From contig NZ_JAAOXM010000002.1 in the NCBI RefSeq assembly GCF_011605345.1, positions 1,240,001-1,304,000 on the forward strand: 64,000 bases of DNA. The letters are read 5' to 3'. Under the pieces are notes generated by a model. The model saw nothing but the letters and a program-made list of their open reading frames with translations. It did no database searches and was not told the DNA's origin. Shown here one piece after another: positions 38,430-46,543 of the stretch. Origin of the DNA: Burkholderia sp. D-99. Its GTDB lineage: Bacteria; Pseudomonadota; Gammaproteobacteria; Burkholderiales; Burkholderiaceae. Position 1 is the first letter of the stretch. Every line of letters begins with the position of its first letter. The translations under genes and the position numbers were made by a program.

Positions 38430-38700
38430 GGTGAGACTTTTCAGGAGCCGGCAGTGAGCTTCTTCGGGAGGGCTGGGGTGAGCCGATACGGGAGCACTCG
38501 GTGAGCCTTCCCGGGAGTTGCCGGTGAGTATCTGCGGGAGGTGTCGGTGAGCCTTTGCGGGGCGCATCGGTGAGGGGCTACGGGAAGTGCCGGTGAGGAC
38601 ATCCGGGAGACTTGGGTGAGGGTTTTCAGGAGCCTTGGTGAGCTTTTTCGGGAGGCGTGGGTGAGGGCTTGCGGGACGTCAAGGTGAGGCTTTTCGGGAG
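38430..38700 (+). repeat. Array of twelve GGTGAG-N6-CGGGAG units, 23-bp period
   Basis: Unit starts are 38430, 38453, 38477, 38500, 38523, 38546, 38569, 38592, 38615, 38637, 38660 and 38683, so spacing is 22-24 bp, mostly exactly 23. Consensus GGTGAGnnTTTTCGGGAG plus a free 4-6 bp spacer. The outer hexamers are held while the inner six and the spacer vary, as expected for protein or RNA contacts rather than recent copying. A period of 23 rules out a coding repeat. The two hexamers resemble each other (SGKGAG), giving a half-period of about 11.5 bp, near one helical turn. Not a CRISPR: units and spacers are too short and spacers are not unique cargo. Confidence 0.92.
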
Positions 38701-38792
38701 CATCCGGACGGACGGCTCGCGCAAGCGCAGCGCCGGCCAGGGCCGGCGTCACGCAGGGGGCGGGCACGCATGAACCGTGCCCGCGGTTACAT

Positions 38793-39335
38793 TCAGGCAG
38801 CGAGTTTCGACGCCGCGTCGTTCACCTGGTCGCGCGAAATCGCGAGTTCCTCGAGGTGCGGATCGGCATAGACGGCGCCGGTTTCGCGCTCGAGGCGGGC
38901 GATCGTCAGTGCACAGCGCGCGGTGTCCTTCGGCATCGCGATGAAGCGCTTGACCGATTCGCCGGACGTGAATGCCTCGAACAGCGCGCCGCGCACGTCG
39001 TCCGGAAGCGTCTTGGTCCACTGGTACGGCTTGCCGTTGAACGTGATCGACGGCGGCAGCGTGCGTTCCTTCTTGGTCGCCGTGATGAGCCCGTAGGTGC
39101 GGGCCGCGTCGCCGATCTGCTCGGGCGAGAAGAGTTCGTCGGGCGTGATGTCGAACTGCTCGATATAGCTCTCGATCGCCTGCATCGCGGCCGTACGATC
39201 GTCGCGCTTCTTCTGCGCGCGCGCGACGATATCGCGCAGTTCGTCCGCCTCCTCGGGCGTGATCGTGAAGCTTGCCTGCTTCTGCTGAAGTTCGGAGAAA
39301 CGCTGGAATTCTTGATCGTTCAGAAGTTTGGCCAT
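38793..39335 (-). CDS. Unrecognised protein sharing an H-NS-like helix motif
   Basis: 180 residues from ATG 39335 (an ATG at 39344 is also possible). The first third is coiled-coil-like (FSELQQKQASFTITPEEADEL) followed by YIEQFDITPDELFSPEQIG, which closely resembles the IEEYDITPEELGF oligomerisation segment of the H-NS-type protein at 34877. The C-terminal half (ITFNGKPYQWTKTLPDDV, FIAMPKDTARCALTIARL) is unlike the H-NS DNA-binding domain and is not recognised. The gene ends about 90 bp from the last unit of the repeat array, transcribed toward it. Confidence 0.7.
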   Translation of the reverse strand: MAKLLNDQEFQRFSELQQKQASFTITPEEADELRDIVARAQKKRDDRTAAMQAIESYIEQFDITPDELFSPEQIGDAARTYGLITATKKERTLPPSITFNGKPYQWTKTLPDDVRGALFEAFTSGESVKRFIAMPKDTARCALTIARLERETGAVYADPHLEELAISRDQVNDAASKLAA

Positions 39336-39529
39336 GACATCCATCGGACACGACGGCCGCGACAACCGGCCGCCGTAGTTTTTGAGAGGGCCGCTATTTT
39401 AGCGTAGCGCCGTGGACGCCCGATATGGCACCGTGCGTCGCGCCCCGCATCGGCGTGGTTGTGTGCGACCGGGATCGACGCAATGGCGCCGTACCCGGTG
39501 CGTTCCGACGCGCCTGCGTGTCAGCAGCG

Positions 39530-40351
39530 TCAGCAGGTTTCGGCGCGGCACATCGACAGATGGGCGGCGATGTCGCGTAACCCTTCGACGACCGCGTCGA
39601 CCGACGGCGCCATGTGCGCATCGATCCGGCGCATGTACGGGCAGGTCAGCACCGCGATCGCATGGCCGGACGGCCCGAGGATCGGCGCGGTCAGGTCGGT
39701 CACACCGTACGCCTGGCGGCTGTCCTGGCGCAGGTAGCCGGCCTGCCGGATGGACTGGCACGCGTACGCGAGTTCCTGCTCGTTCAGCGGCGCTTCGCCC
39801 TTGACCTTGCGGTGCTCGGCGAGCATGTGCGCACGCTGTTCGGCGCCCTGGAACGACAGCATCACGCGCCCCGATGCCGTATCGGCGAGCCCGACGCGCG
39901 AGCCGAGCCGGACCGACACGCCCCACGGGCCGGGCCCGTCGACCTGCGCGATCACGAGCAGGTTGCCGCGATCGAGGACGGACAGGTGGCACGACTGCTC
40001 GGAGGCGTCGGCGAAGCGCTGCATCGGCGGCAAGGCCTCGGCGATCAGCCGGCTCATCGGCGGATGCCGGTGCGCGAGCGAGAACAGCTTGAGGCTGAGC
40101 GAGTAGCGGTCGCCGCCGGTCGAGCGCATCACGTAGCGGCGCGCGACGAGGCGTTCGAGCATCCGGTAGATCTCGCTCGCGTTGCGGCCGAGTTCCTTCG
40201 TGATTTCGGTGCGGGTGAGGCCTTCTTTCTGCTCCGACAGGAGTTCGAGAATGTCGAGACCCTTGTCGAGCGCGGGTGCACGATAGCGGTCGATTGCGCC
40301 CATCGATTCCCGAGCGTCGCAGCCGGGAAGCAGGTCGTTGGTTGTTTGCAT
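39530..40351 (-). CDS. IclR-family transcriptional regulator
   Basis: 273 residues if started at ATG 40351; ATG 40300 (256 residues, GGGAA upstream) is equally plausible. The winged helix is ALDKGLDILELLSEQKEGLT with TEITKELGRNASEIYRMLERL; the effector domain has LSVLDRGNLLVIAQVDGP, LADTASGRVMLSF and a Cys pair at the end (MCRAETC). It is divergent from the FAH-family gene across 665 bp and is its most likely regulator. Confidence 0.92.
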   Translation of the reverse strand: MQTTNDLLPGCDARESMGAIDRYRAPALDKGLDILELLSEQKEGLTRTEITKELGRNASEIYRMLERLVARRYVMRSTGGDRYSLSLKLFSLAHRHPPMSRLIAEALPPMQRFADASEQSCHLSVLDRGNLLVIAQVDGPGPWGVSVRLGSRVGLADTASGRVMLSFQGAEQRAHMLAEHRKVKGEAPLNEQELAYACQSIRQAGYLRQDSRQAYGVTDLTAPILGPSGHAIAVLTCPYMRRIDAHMAPSVDAVVEGLRDIAAHLSMCRAETC

Positions 40352-41016
40352 TGTTGGTGTGAGGTTGGGGGATTGCCGTTGATCGATTGGCGACGCACGC
40401 TGACCGATTCTGCAACTCGCTTGTGTCGGGCCCGCGTGTGGCGACGAACGCCATCCGTTTGAGCTTAACAACAAACATTTAGTGTGCAATGCAGCGTCTT
40501 TTTACCGATCGTTACCGGACAAGAACGGATCGATTCGCTTTCAGGATGACAGGGAAGCTCCGAATACCCGGTATTCATGACAGGTGGCACCGGTTCAAGG
40601 TTGTCGAAAGGAAATCGGGCTGTGGTGCCGCCCGCGATGCTGCGCCGCAGCGTCCGCGGGCGCACCAATAGTCGGTATCCGTCGCGCGTCATTTCATGGC
40701 GCGCGGCCGATGGTACAAAGACTGGCGGGCCAGCGACGGTGCGGCTGCGCGTGAAGCCGGCCGGTACGGGCCGGACCATGTCGCGGGTGCCGGGCCGTCG
40801 TCGCCGATGCGCAGACCGGCGGCCGCCCGTTCGATGCGCACCGTACTTCCGTGCGGTGTCACGATCGCTGCGCCCGCGCGACCCTTGCACGTCGAACGGC
40901 ATGCCGGATGCGGCGCCGGCGCGTGCAATCGACGATCGACAATCAGTCCGGCGCGCGGCTGTGAAGGGCCGCGTCGGCCGGTATCCTGTCCCATTCGACT
41001 ACAGAGGTTGAGCACG
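40352..41016. other. Divergent intergenic region, 665 bp
   Basis: Unusually long for this genome and without a convincing gene; frames inside it are Arg-rich shadows. It contains the palindrome GAATACC-C-GGTATTC at 40562-40576. AT-rich tracts near 40465-40505 are suited to the IclR promoter. Confidence 0.5.
40562..40576. promoter_or_regulatory. Candidate IclR operator
   Basis: GAATACCCGGTATTC has perfect 7-bp arms around one central base. It lies 211 bp upstream of the IclR start and 441 bp upstream of the FAH-family gene, between divergent genes. Assignment is by position only. Confidence 0.4.
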
Positions 41017-41865
41017 ATGAAACTGCTTCGCTATGGCCCGTCCGGCCAGGAAAAGCCCGGCATTCTCGACGCGGACGGCCGGATTCGCGACCTGTCCGCG
41101 CATGTGCCGGATCTGTCCGGCGACGTGCTGTCCGACGCGGGTCTCGCGCGGCTGCGCGCGATCGATCCGGCCACGCTGCCGCTCGTGTCGGGCGAGCCGC
41201 GCATCGGCGCGTGCGTCGGGCAGGTCGGTAAGTTCATCGGCATCGGCCTGAACTATGCCGATCACGCTGCCGAAGCCGGCATGCCGGTACCGAAGGAGCC
41301 GGTCGTGTTCGGCAAGTGGACGAGCTCGATCTGCGGCCCGAACGACGGCATCGACATCCCGAAGGGTTCGGTCAAGACGGACTGGGAAGTCGAGCTGGGC
41401 GTCGTGATCGGCGCGACCTGCAAGGACGTCGACGAAGCGCGCGCGCTCGATTACGTCGCGGGCTACTGCGTCGTCAACGACGTGTCCGAGCGCGAGTGGC
41501 AGATCGAGCGCGGCGGCCAGTGGGACAAGGGCAAGGGCTTCGACACGTTCGGCCCGATCGGTCCGTGGCTCGTCACGCGTGACGAGGTGCCCGATCCGCA
41601 GCGTCTCGACCTGTGGCTCGAAATCGACGGCCATCGTTATCAGAACGGCAACACGCGCACGATGGTATTCACCGTCGCGCAGCTGATCGCCTATCTGTCG
41701 AGCTGCATGACGCTGCAGCCGGGCGACGTGATCACGACCGGCACGCCGCCGGGCGTCGGGATGGGCATCAAGCCGTCGCCGGTGTTCCTGAAGGCCGGCC
41801 AGACGGTGCGCCTCGGGGTCGAAGGGCTCGGCGAGCAGTTGCAAAGCACGCGCAACGCGCAATAA
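41017..41865 (+). CDS. Fumarylacetoacetate hydrolase family enzyme
   Basis: 282 residues. The FAH core carries the metal site residues in DWEVELGVVIG (Glu-x-Glu type) and the motifs KFIGIGLNYADHAAE, SVKTDWE and DVITTGTPPGVGMG. Members with this N-terminus (MKLLRYGPSGQEKPGILD) act as 2,4-diketo-3-deoxy-sugar acid hydrolases or related C-C hydrolases; some are misnamed ureidoglycolate lyase. Without pathway neighbours the substrate stays open. Ribosome site AGAGG. Confidence 0.88.
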   Translation: MKLLRYGPSGQEKPGILDADGRIRDLSAHVPDLSGDVLSDAGLARLRAIDPATLPLVSGEPRIGACVGQVGKFIGIGLNYADHAAEAGMPVPKEPVVFGKWTSSICGPNDGIDIPKGSVKTDWEVELGVVIGATCKDVDEARALDYVAGYCVVNDVSEREWQIERGGQWDKGKGFDTFGPIGPWLVTRDEVPDPQRLDLWLEIDGHRYQNGNTRTMVFTVAQLIAYLSSCMTLQPGDVITTGTPPGVGMGIKPSPVFLKAGQTVRLGVEGLGEQLQSTRNAQ

Positions 41866-41990
41866 GCATGTGCCCGGCGCGGGCCGGATCGCGGGTGCAA
41901 TCAACCGCAACCCGGCCGCGCCGTCCGGTCATTGGCGTGCTTGCCTGCGGCGGCCGTCGCGAACCAGGCATCGATGCAGCAACGACAAGG

Positions 41991-42031
41991 ACAAGGGCCC
42001 GATTCCGCGCGATGCGGAATCGGGCCCTTGT
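41991..42031. terminator. Long hairpin between convergent genes
   Basis: ACAAGGGCCCGATTCCGC pairs perfectly over 18 bp with 42014-42031 around GCGAT. It separates the FAH-family gene (+) from the VOC gene (-). T-run is weak (TTGTCGTT). Confidence 0.75.
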
Positions 42032-42058
42032 CGTTCACTCGCGTCCGTACGAACCGGA

Positions 42059-42442
42059 TCAGACGACGTTGTCGAGCTCGCAATGGGCTTCGAGCCGGTA
42101 TCCGTCGGGATCGACGACGAACGCGGCGTAATAGCCGGGGCCGTAGTGCTCGCGCTTGCCGGGCCCGCCGTTGTCCTGGCCGCCGTGCTCGAGCGCGGCG
42201 CGGTAGAACGCGTCGACCTCGACGGGCGACGCGGCCTTGAACGACAGGTGCAGCCCCGAGTCGAGGTCGGCGGCGATGGGGCGAGCCGCGTGTTGCAGCC
42301 ACAGTACCGGTTCGGTCTCGCCGTAGCCGATCGAGCCGTCGTCGCTATATAGACGCTTGTAGCCGAGCGCGCCGAGAGTGCTGTCGTAGAACGTGCGGCT
42401 GCGGCCGATGTGGGCGACGCCGAAGGAAAGGTGATCGATCAT
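42059..42442 (-). CDS. VOC-superfamily (glyoxalase-like) protein
   Basis: 127 residues with AAGGAG upstream. Typical single VOC module: MIDHLSFGVAHIGRSRTFYD, then GYKRLYSDDG, and the second half FYRAALEHGG ... YAAFVVDPDGYRLEAHCE, where His and Glu are metal ligands. Function may be detoxification or resistance; no substrate assigned. Its first 31 codons and leader are duplicated 153 bp upstream, and a divergent CGNR regulator follows. Confidence 0.9.
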   Translation of the reverse strand: MIDHLSFGVAHIGRSRTFYDSTLGALGYKRLYSDDGSIGYGETEPVLWLQHAARPIAADLDSGLHLSFKAASPVEVDAFYRAALEHGGQDNGGPGKREHYGPGYYAAFVVDPDGYRLEAHCELDNVV

Positions 42443-42487
42443 CTGTGGGCTCCTTGAACTGAATGGGACGTCAGTACGGCAACCTGC

Positions 42488-42595
42488 CTACAAGCACCAT
42501 GCCAGTCGCTTGTAGCGAAGCGCGCCGAGCGTGCTGTCGTGGAACGCGCGGCTGCGGTCGTTGTGGATAACTCCGAAGGAAAGGCGATCGATCAT
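42488..42595 (-). pseudogene. Truncated duplicate of the VOC gene 5' end
   Basis: From ATG 42595 the minus strand reads MIDRLSFGVIHNDRSRAFHD and on to ALRYKRLAWCL before a stop, matching the first 31 residues of the intact gene with about eight changes. Similarity also covers the leader (CTCCTTGA-CTGAA) and the operator-like CACCATG palindrome upstream. It is a 5' fragment left by a tandem duplication, with no 3' part. Confidence 0.8.
42492..42507. promoter_or_regulatory. Degenerate operator copy upstream of the intact VOC gene
   Basis: AAGCACCATGCCAGTC aligns with AACCACCATGCTGGTT at 42643 as part of the same duplication. It has lost some dyad symmetry and is flanked by CTACAAGC/GCTTGTAG arms (42488-42515). 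Confidence 0.4.
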
Positions 42596-42642
42596 CTGTG
42601 TCTCCTTGAGCTGAAAGGGCGCAGTGCAGCGAACCTGTTTTT

Positions 42643-42701
42643 AACCACCATGCTGGTTATGTTAGAAAGCGTCCGGATGCTTGTCAACCGGCATGATGGT
42701 T
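42643..42701. promoter_or_regulatory. Two operator-like palindromes before the CGNR gene
   Basis: AACCACCATGCTGGTT (42643-42658) and AACCGGCATGATGGTT (42686-42701) share AACC-N2-CATG-N-TGGTT, are near-palindromic and lie 43 bp (about four helical turns) apart. The second is 15 bp from the CGNR start codon, which suits autorepression. Confidence 0.6.
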
Positions 42702-42716
42702 AGATACGATCGCGTC

Positions 42717-43334
42717 ATGACCAAAATGCAACCTTCCGTCACGACGGACTGCCTGATTCCGGCGCCGCCGGAAACGCTGAGCATCGATTTCGCGAACACG
42801 CTGTACTGGCGCGGCACCGACGCGCCGACGGAGACCTTCGGGACGCTGGACGACCTGTTCATGTGGTGCCGCGAGCAGGCGGGCGTACCGGCCGGCCTGG
42901 CCGACGCGTGTCGCGTACGGGAGAGGGGTGACGAGCCGGCGACGCTCGCGCGCGCGCTCGCGCTGCGCGAGGCGCTGTATCGGCTCTTTCATGCGCAGGC
43001 CGAGCAGCGTGAGCCGCACGCGGACGATCTGGCGCTGCTCGGCGGCTTTCTCGCGGAAGCGGCGCCGCGCGTCGCGCTGGCGCGCATCGACGGCGGATAT
43101 GCGTGGCGGATCGGGGAGGGGGGCGCGACGTTGGCCGGGCTGCTGAGCCCGGTCCTGTGGTCGGCGATCGACCTGCTCGGCGGTGCGCGGCTCGCGAAGG
43201 TCAAGCGTTGCGCGAACGACGCCTGCCAGTGGCTGTTCATCGACGACAGCAAGAACGGTAGCCGCCGCTGGTGCTCGATGTCGTCGTGCGGCAATCGCGC
43301 GAAGGCGTACCGCCATTATCACAAGGCCGAGTGA
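42717..43334 (+). CDS. CGNR zinc-finger (ABATE-domain) regulator
   Basis: 205 residues from ATG 42717. The N-terminal ABATE-type ligand domain (ETLSIDFANTLYWRGT) is followed by the CGNR finger: CANDACQWLFID, SRRWCSMSSCGNRAKAYRHY, with all four zinc cysteines. These proteins are stress-related transcription regulators. Two operator-like palindromes precede it and a third copy precedes the VOC gene, so it probably represses both. Confidence 0.92.
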   Translation: MTKMQPSVTTDCLIPAPPETLSIDFANTLYWRGTDAPTETFGTLDDLFMWCREQAGVPAGLADACRVRERGDEPATLARALALREALYRLFHAQAEQREPHADDLALLGGFLAEAAPRVALARIDGGYAWRIGEGGATLAGLLSPVLWSAIDLLGGARLAKVKRCANDACQWLFIDDSKNGSRRWCSMSSCGNRAKAYRHYHKAE

Positions 43335-43381
43335 CGGGCCGCTTCAGCCAGGCGCGCGCCGGCGCGTCGAAGCCACCCTGC

Positions 43382-45364
43382 TTATTTCGCCGACAACTTC
43401 CGCCACAGCGTCGTCTTGCTGATGCCGAGCATCGCGCACGCGCGGTCACGGTCGCCGCCGCAGGCGTCGAGCACCGCGCGGATCTCGTCGGCTTCCGCAC
43501 GGCGGCGGCGCGCGTGCAGCGTCTGCGCATCGTCGGTGTCGGCCGCGTCGGGTGGCGCCGCGAACAGCTCCGGCGCGATCGCCTGAAGCGCGTCGGGATC
43601 GAGCGCGCCGCACGCGGCCGTGGGATCGTTTTCATCGGCTTCTTCGGCGAGTTCCACCGCGATCCGCTCGATCACGTTCTGCAGTTCGCGCACGTTGCCG
43701 GGCCACCGGTAGCGCGCGAGCGTGGCCTGCGTCGCGCCGAGCACGCGCGCGGCATCGGCGGCGTCGCGCAGGCGGTCGGCGAGGCGCGGCTCGCGGCGTG
43801 CGGCCTGCACGAGCAGCGTGGCCGCGAGTGCCGGGATGTCGGCTGCGCGCTCGCGCAGCGGCGGCAGGCCGACGTTCAGGATGTTGAGCCGGTAATAGAG
43901 ATCCGCGCGGAACGTGCCGGCCTCGACGGCCGCGAGCAGCGGACGGTGCGTCGCGGCGATCACGCGCACGTCGATGCGGATCGGCTCGGTCGAGCCGAGG
44001 CGGATCACCTCGCGCTCCTGCAGTACGCGCAACAGCCGGCTCTGCAGCGACGGCGGCATCTCGCCGATCTCGTCGAGAAACAGCGTGCCGCGGTGCGCGG
44101 CCTCGAACAGGCCGGTCTTGCCGCCGCGCCGCGCGCCGGTGAACGCGCCTTCCTCATAACCGAACAGTTCGCTTTCGAGCAGCGCTTCCGGAAACGCGCC
44201 GCAGTTGACCGCGACGAACGGGTAGCTGCGCCGCGCGGACAGCGCGTGCAGGCTTTGCGCGATCATTTCCTTGCCGGTGCCGCTTTCGCCGAGCACGAGC
44301 ACGGTCGCGTCGGATTTCGCGTAGCGGCGCACGAGATCGCGCACGCGCGCCATCGGCGCCGATGCGCCGACCACGTCGTCGAGCGCGTAGCGCGCCGCGA
44401 ACTGCTGCGTGGTGGGTTGCGAACGCAGCGCGCGGTCGAGCCGTTCGACCGCACGCGACTCCTGGAACGTCAGCACGCTGCCCGACGTGACGCCGCGATC
44501 GACGAGCGGCCCGCGATGCACGACGTAACGCACGCCGCGCACGGTCGCGAGCGCGTCGCCGTCCTCGCCGCGCAGCGTGCGCAGCTCGGGCCGCAGGTCG
44601 ACGAGCGCGCGGCCGACGGCCGCCGCGGGTTCGACCCCGAGCGCCGACGCGAGCCGCTCGTTGATCGCCTCCACGCGGCCGCGCGCGTCGAGCGCGACCA
44701 CGCCGTCGCGCAGGTGCTGAAGCAGGTTGTCGAGCCGCTGGCGGCGGAACGCCTCGGCGTGTGTCGCATACGCGACTTCGAGCGCCGTATCGACAGCCTT
44801 GCGCACCGACGCATGCGAATACAGGAACACCGCGCCCATGCCTGCGCTGGCCGCGAGATCGGTGACGAGGCCGGGGCCGACGATCGTCTCGATGCCGCGG
44901 TCGCGCAGCTCGTGCACGCAGGCTTCCGCTTCCTGCGCGGACTGATATGACGCAAACTGCACGTCGAGGCCGTATGCGGCGACGAAGCGGCGCACTTCCG
45001 GCGGCGTTTCCCCGGCGCTGACGAGCGCGATCCGCGACGCGTCGCGCCGGGCGCGCGCGAGCGCCTGCATCACGTCGAAACCGGTCGGCGATACCACCAC
45101 CACCGGCACCTGCGCACGCGTCTTCAGGAAGCCGCCGTTCGAGCCGGCCGCGACGATCACGTCGGGCCGCGCGGTGCCGGCCTCCGCGATCGCGCTGAGC
45201 GCATCCTCATAGGCGCGCGTCACGATGCGCACGTCGGCGCGTTCGTCGAATTCGCCGGCGATCTCGCGAAAGAGATCGCGCAGGCGGCTGATGCCCATCG
45301 CCCAGATGCGCGGGCGCGCCGCGCGATCGGCCGGGCCGACGGGCTTGGTCGAGGAGAGGTCCAT
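43382..45364 (-). CDS. prpR: Propionate catabolism activator PrpR
   Basis: 660 residues. Residues 1-200 are the PrpR_N sensor domain ([29 protein letters not shown]), then a PAS-like segment ([22 protein letters not shown]), a sigma-54 AAA+ domain with GESGTGKE, an intact GAFTGA loop and [12 protein letters not shown], and a Fis helix-turn-helix ([18 protein letters not shown]). PrpR senses 2-methylcitrate and activates the prp operon, which is divergent from it across 170 bp. Confidence 0.95.
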   Translation of the reverse strand: MDLSSTKPVGPADRAARPRIWAMGISRLRDLFREIAGEFDERADVRIVTRAYEDALSAIAEAGTARPDVIVAAGSNGGFLKTRAQVPVVVVSPTGFDVMQALARARRDASRIALVSAGETPPEVRRFVAAYGLDVQFASYQSAQEAEACVHELRDRGIETIVGPGLVTDLAASAGMGAVFLYSHASVRKAVDTALEVAYATHAEAFRRQRLDNLLQHLRDGVVALDARGRVEAINERLASALGVEPAAAVGRALVDLRPELRTLRGEDGDALATVRGVRYVVHRGPLVDRGVTSGSVLTFQESRAVERLDRALRSQPTTQQFAARYALDDVVGASAPMARVRDLVRRYAKSDATVLVLGESGTGKEMIAQSLHALSARRSYPFVAVNCGAFPEALLESELFGYEEGAFTGARRGGKTGLFEAAHRGTLFLDEIGEMPPSLQSRLLRVLQEREVIRLGSTEPIRIDVRVIAATHRPLLAAVEAGTFRADLYYRLNILNVGLPPLRERAADIPALAATLLVQAARREPRLADRLRDAADAARVLGATQATLARYRWPGNVRELQNVIERIAVELAEEADENDPTAACGALDPDALQAIAPELFAAPPDAADTDDAQTLHARRRRAEADEIRAVLDACGGDRDRACAMLGISKTTLWRKLSAK

Positions 45365-45387
45365 GGCGGTCGATTATGCGCGCGCGA

Positions 45388-45401
45388 TTTCATTTTTGAA
45401 A
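45388..45401. promoter_or_regulatory. Candidate PrpR binding site
   Basis: TTTCATTTTTGAAA, with arms TTTCA and TGAAA, lies between prpR and prpB, 33 bp upstream of the -24 element. A related half-site AATTGAAATC follows at about 45414-45424. Resembles the TTTCAT-type elements described upstream of prp operons. Confidence 0.6.
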
Positions 45402-45433
45402 CATGAGATTGCCGAATTGAAATCGCCGGGCAT

Positions 45434-45449
45434 GGCATCGCCCGTGCCG
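45434..45449 (+). promoter_or_regulatory. Sigma-54 promoter of prpBC-acnD-prpF
   Basis: TGGCAT-CGCCC-GTGCC has the GG/GC doublets ten bases apart and matches TGGCA and TGC of the consensus. It is about 85 bp before the prpB start. The divergent regulator is a sigma-54 activator, which supports it. Confidence 0.65.
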
Positions 45450-45534
45450 GTTGCTTAAGAATCAGTGGGTTAGCGACGTTCCGCGAGCTGGCCCGGTCCT
45501 TGCTGTTATCGGGCATTCCATCAGGAGGCCGTTC

Positions 45535-46428
45535 ATGAGCAATACGCATCTTCAGAGCGCCGGCGCGAAGTTCCGCGCGGCAGTCGCGGCCGAGCAGCCG
45601 CTGCAGGTGGTCGGCGCGATCACCGCGTACGCGGCCAAGATGGCGCAGGCTGTCGGCTTCAAGGCCGTGTACCTGTCGGGTGGCGGCGTCGCCGCGAACT
45701 CGCTCGGGATCCCCGACCTCGGCATCAGCACGATGGAAGACGTGCTGATCGACGCGAACCGGATCACCAACGCGACCGACCTGCCGCTGCTGGTCGACAT
45801 CGATACGGGCTGGGGCGGCGCGTTCAACATCGCGCGCACGGTGCGCTCGTTCATCAAGGCCGGCGTCGCGGCCGTGCACCTCGAAGACCAGGTTGGCCAG
45901 AAGCGCTGCGGCCACCGTCCGGGCAAGGAAGTCGTGCCGACCGACGAAATGGTCGATCGCGTGAAGGCCGCGGTCGATGCGCGTACCGACGACCAGTTCG
46001 TGATCATGGCGCGCACCGATGCCGCCGCCGCCGAAGGGATCGACGCCGCGATCGAGCGTGCGATCGCTTATGTCGAAGCCGGCGCGGACATGATCTTCCC
46101 GGAAGCGATGAAGTCGCTCGACGACTACCGCCGCTTCAAGGCAGCCGTGAAGGTGCCGATCCTCGCGAACCTGACCGAGTTCGGCTCGACGCCGCTGTTC
46201 ACGCTCGACGAACTGCGCGAGGCGAACGTCGACATTGCGCTGTACTGCTGCGGCGCGTATCGCGCGATGAACAAGGCCGCGCTGAACTTCTACGAGACGC
46301 TGCGCCGCGACGGTACGCAGAAGGCGGCCGTGCCGACGATGCAGACGCGCGCCGAACTGTACGACTTCCTCGGCTATCACGAATACGAGCGCAAGCTCGA
46401 CGAGCTGTTCGCGCAGGGCAAGAAGTAA
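45535..46428 (+). CDS. prpB: 2-methylisocitrate lyase PrpB
   Basis: 297 residues. The active-site motif KRCGHRPGK (catalytic Cys125) and the metal-binding DIDTGWGG are intact. It cleaves 2-methylisocitrate to pyruvate and succinate in the last step of the 2-methylcitrate cycle. Start after AGGAGG. First gene of the operon. Confidence 0.97.
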   Translation: MSNTHLQSAGAKFRAAVAAEQPLQVVGAITAYAAKMAQAVGFKAVYLSGGGVAANSLGIPDLGISTMEDVLIDANRITNATDLPLLVDIDTGWGGAFNIARTVRSFIKAGVAAVHLEDQVGQKRCGHRPGKEVVPTDEMVDRVKAAVDARTDDQFVIMARTDAAAAEGIDAAIERAIAYVEAGADMIFPEAMKSLDDYRRFKAAVKVPILANLTEFGSTPLFTLDELREANVDIALYCCGAYRAMNKAALNFYETLRRDGTQKAAVPTMQTRAELYDFLGYHEYERKLDELFAQGKK

Positions 46429-46543
46429 CGCGGCCCGCGCGCCGGGCACGGTTCCCGGAACGCTTTGCATGAAACCGGGCCGCGCGCACCCGTGCCGCGC
46501 CCGGCGGACATGACACCCCCGATACACATTGGAGAGCAGAAAC

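Noticed and set aside
38430..38700. CRISPR array
   Set aside because: Units are 18 bp with 4-6 bp spacers; no cas genes, no leader, and spacers cannot hold protospacers.
38441..38767. A 108-codon minus-strand frame through the repeat array
   Set aside because: It is composed of the repeat read in drifting frames; a 23-bp period cannot encode a regular peptide repeat and there is no ribosome site.
40465..40902. 145-codon minus-strand frame in the IclR/FAH intergenic region
   Set aside because: Arg/Ser/Pro-rich composition without any domain pattern; starts without a ribosome site. Typical high-GC shadow.
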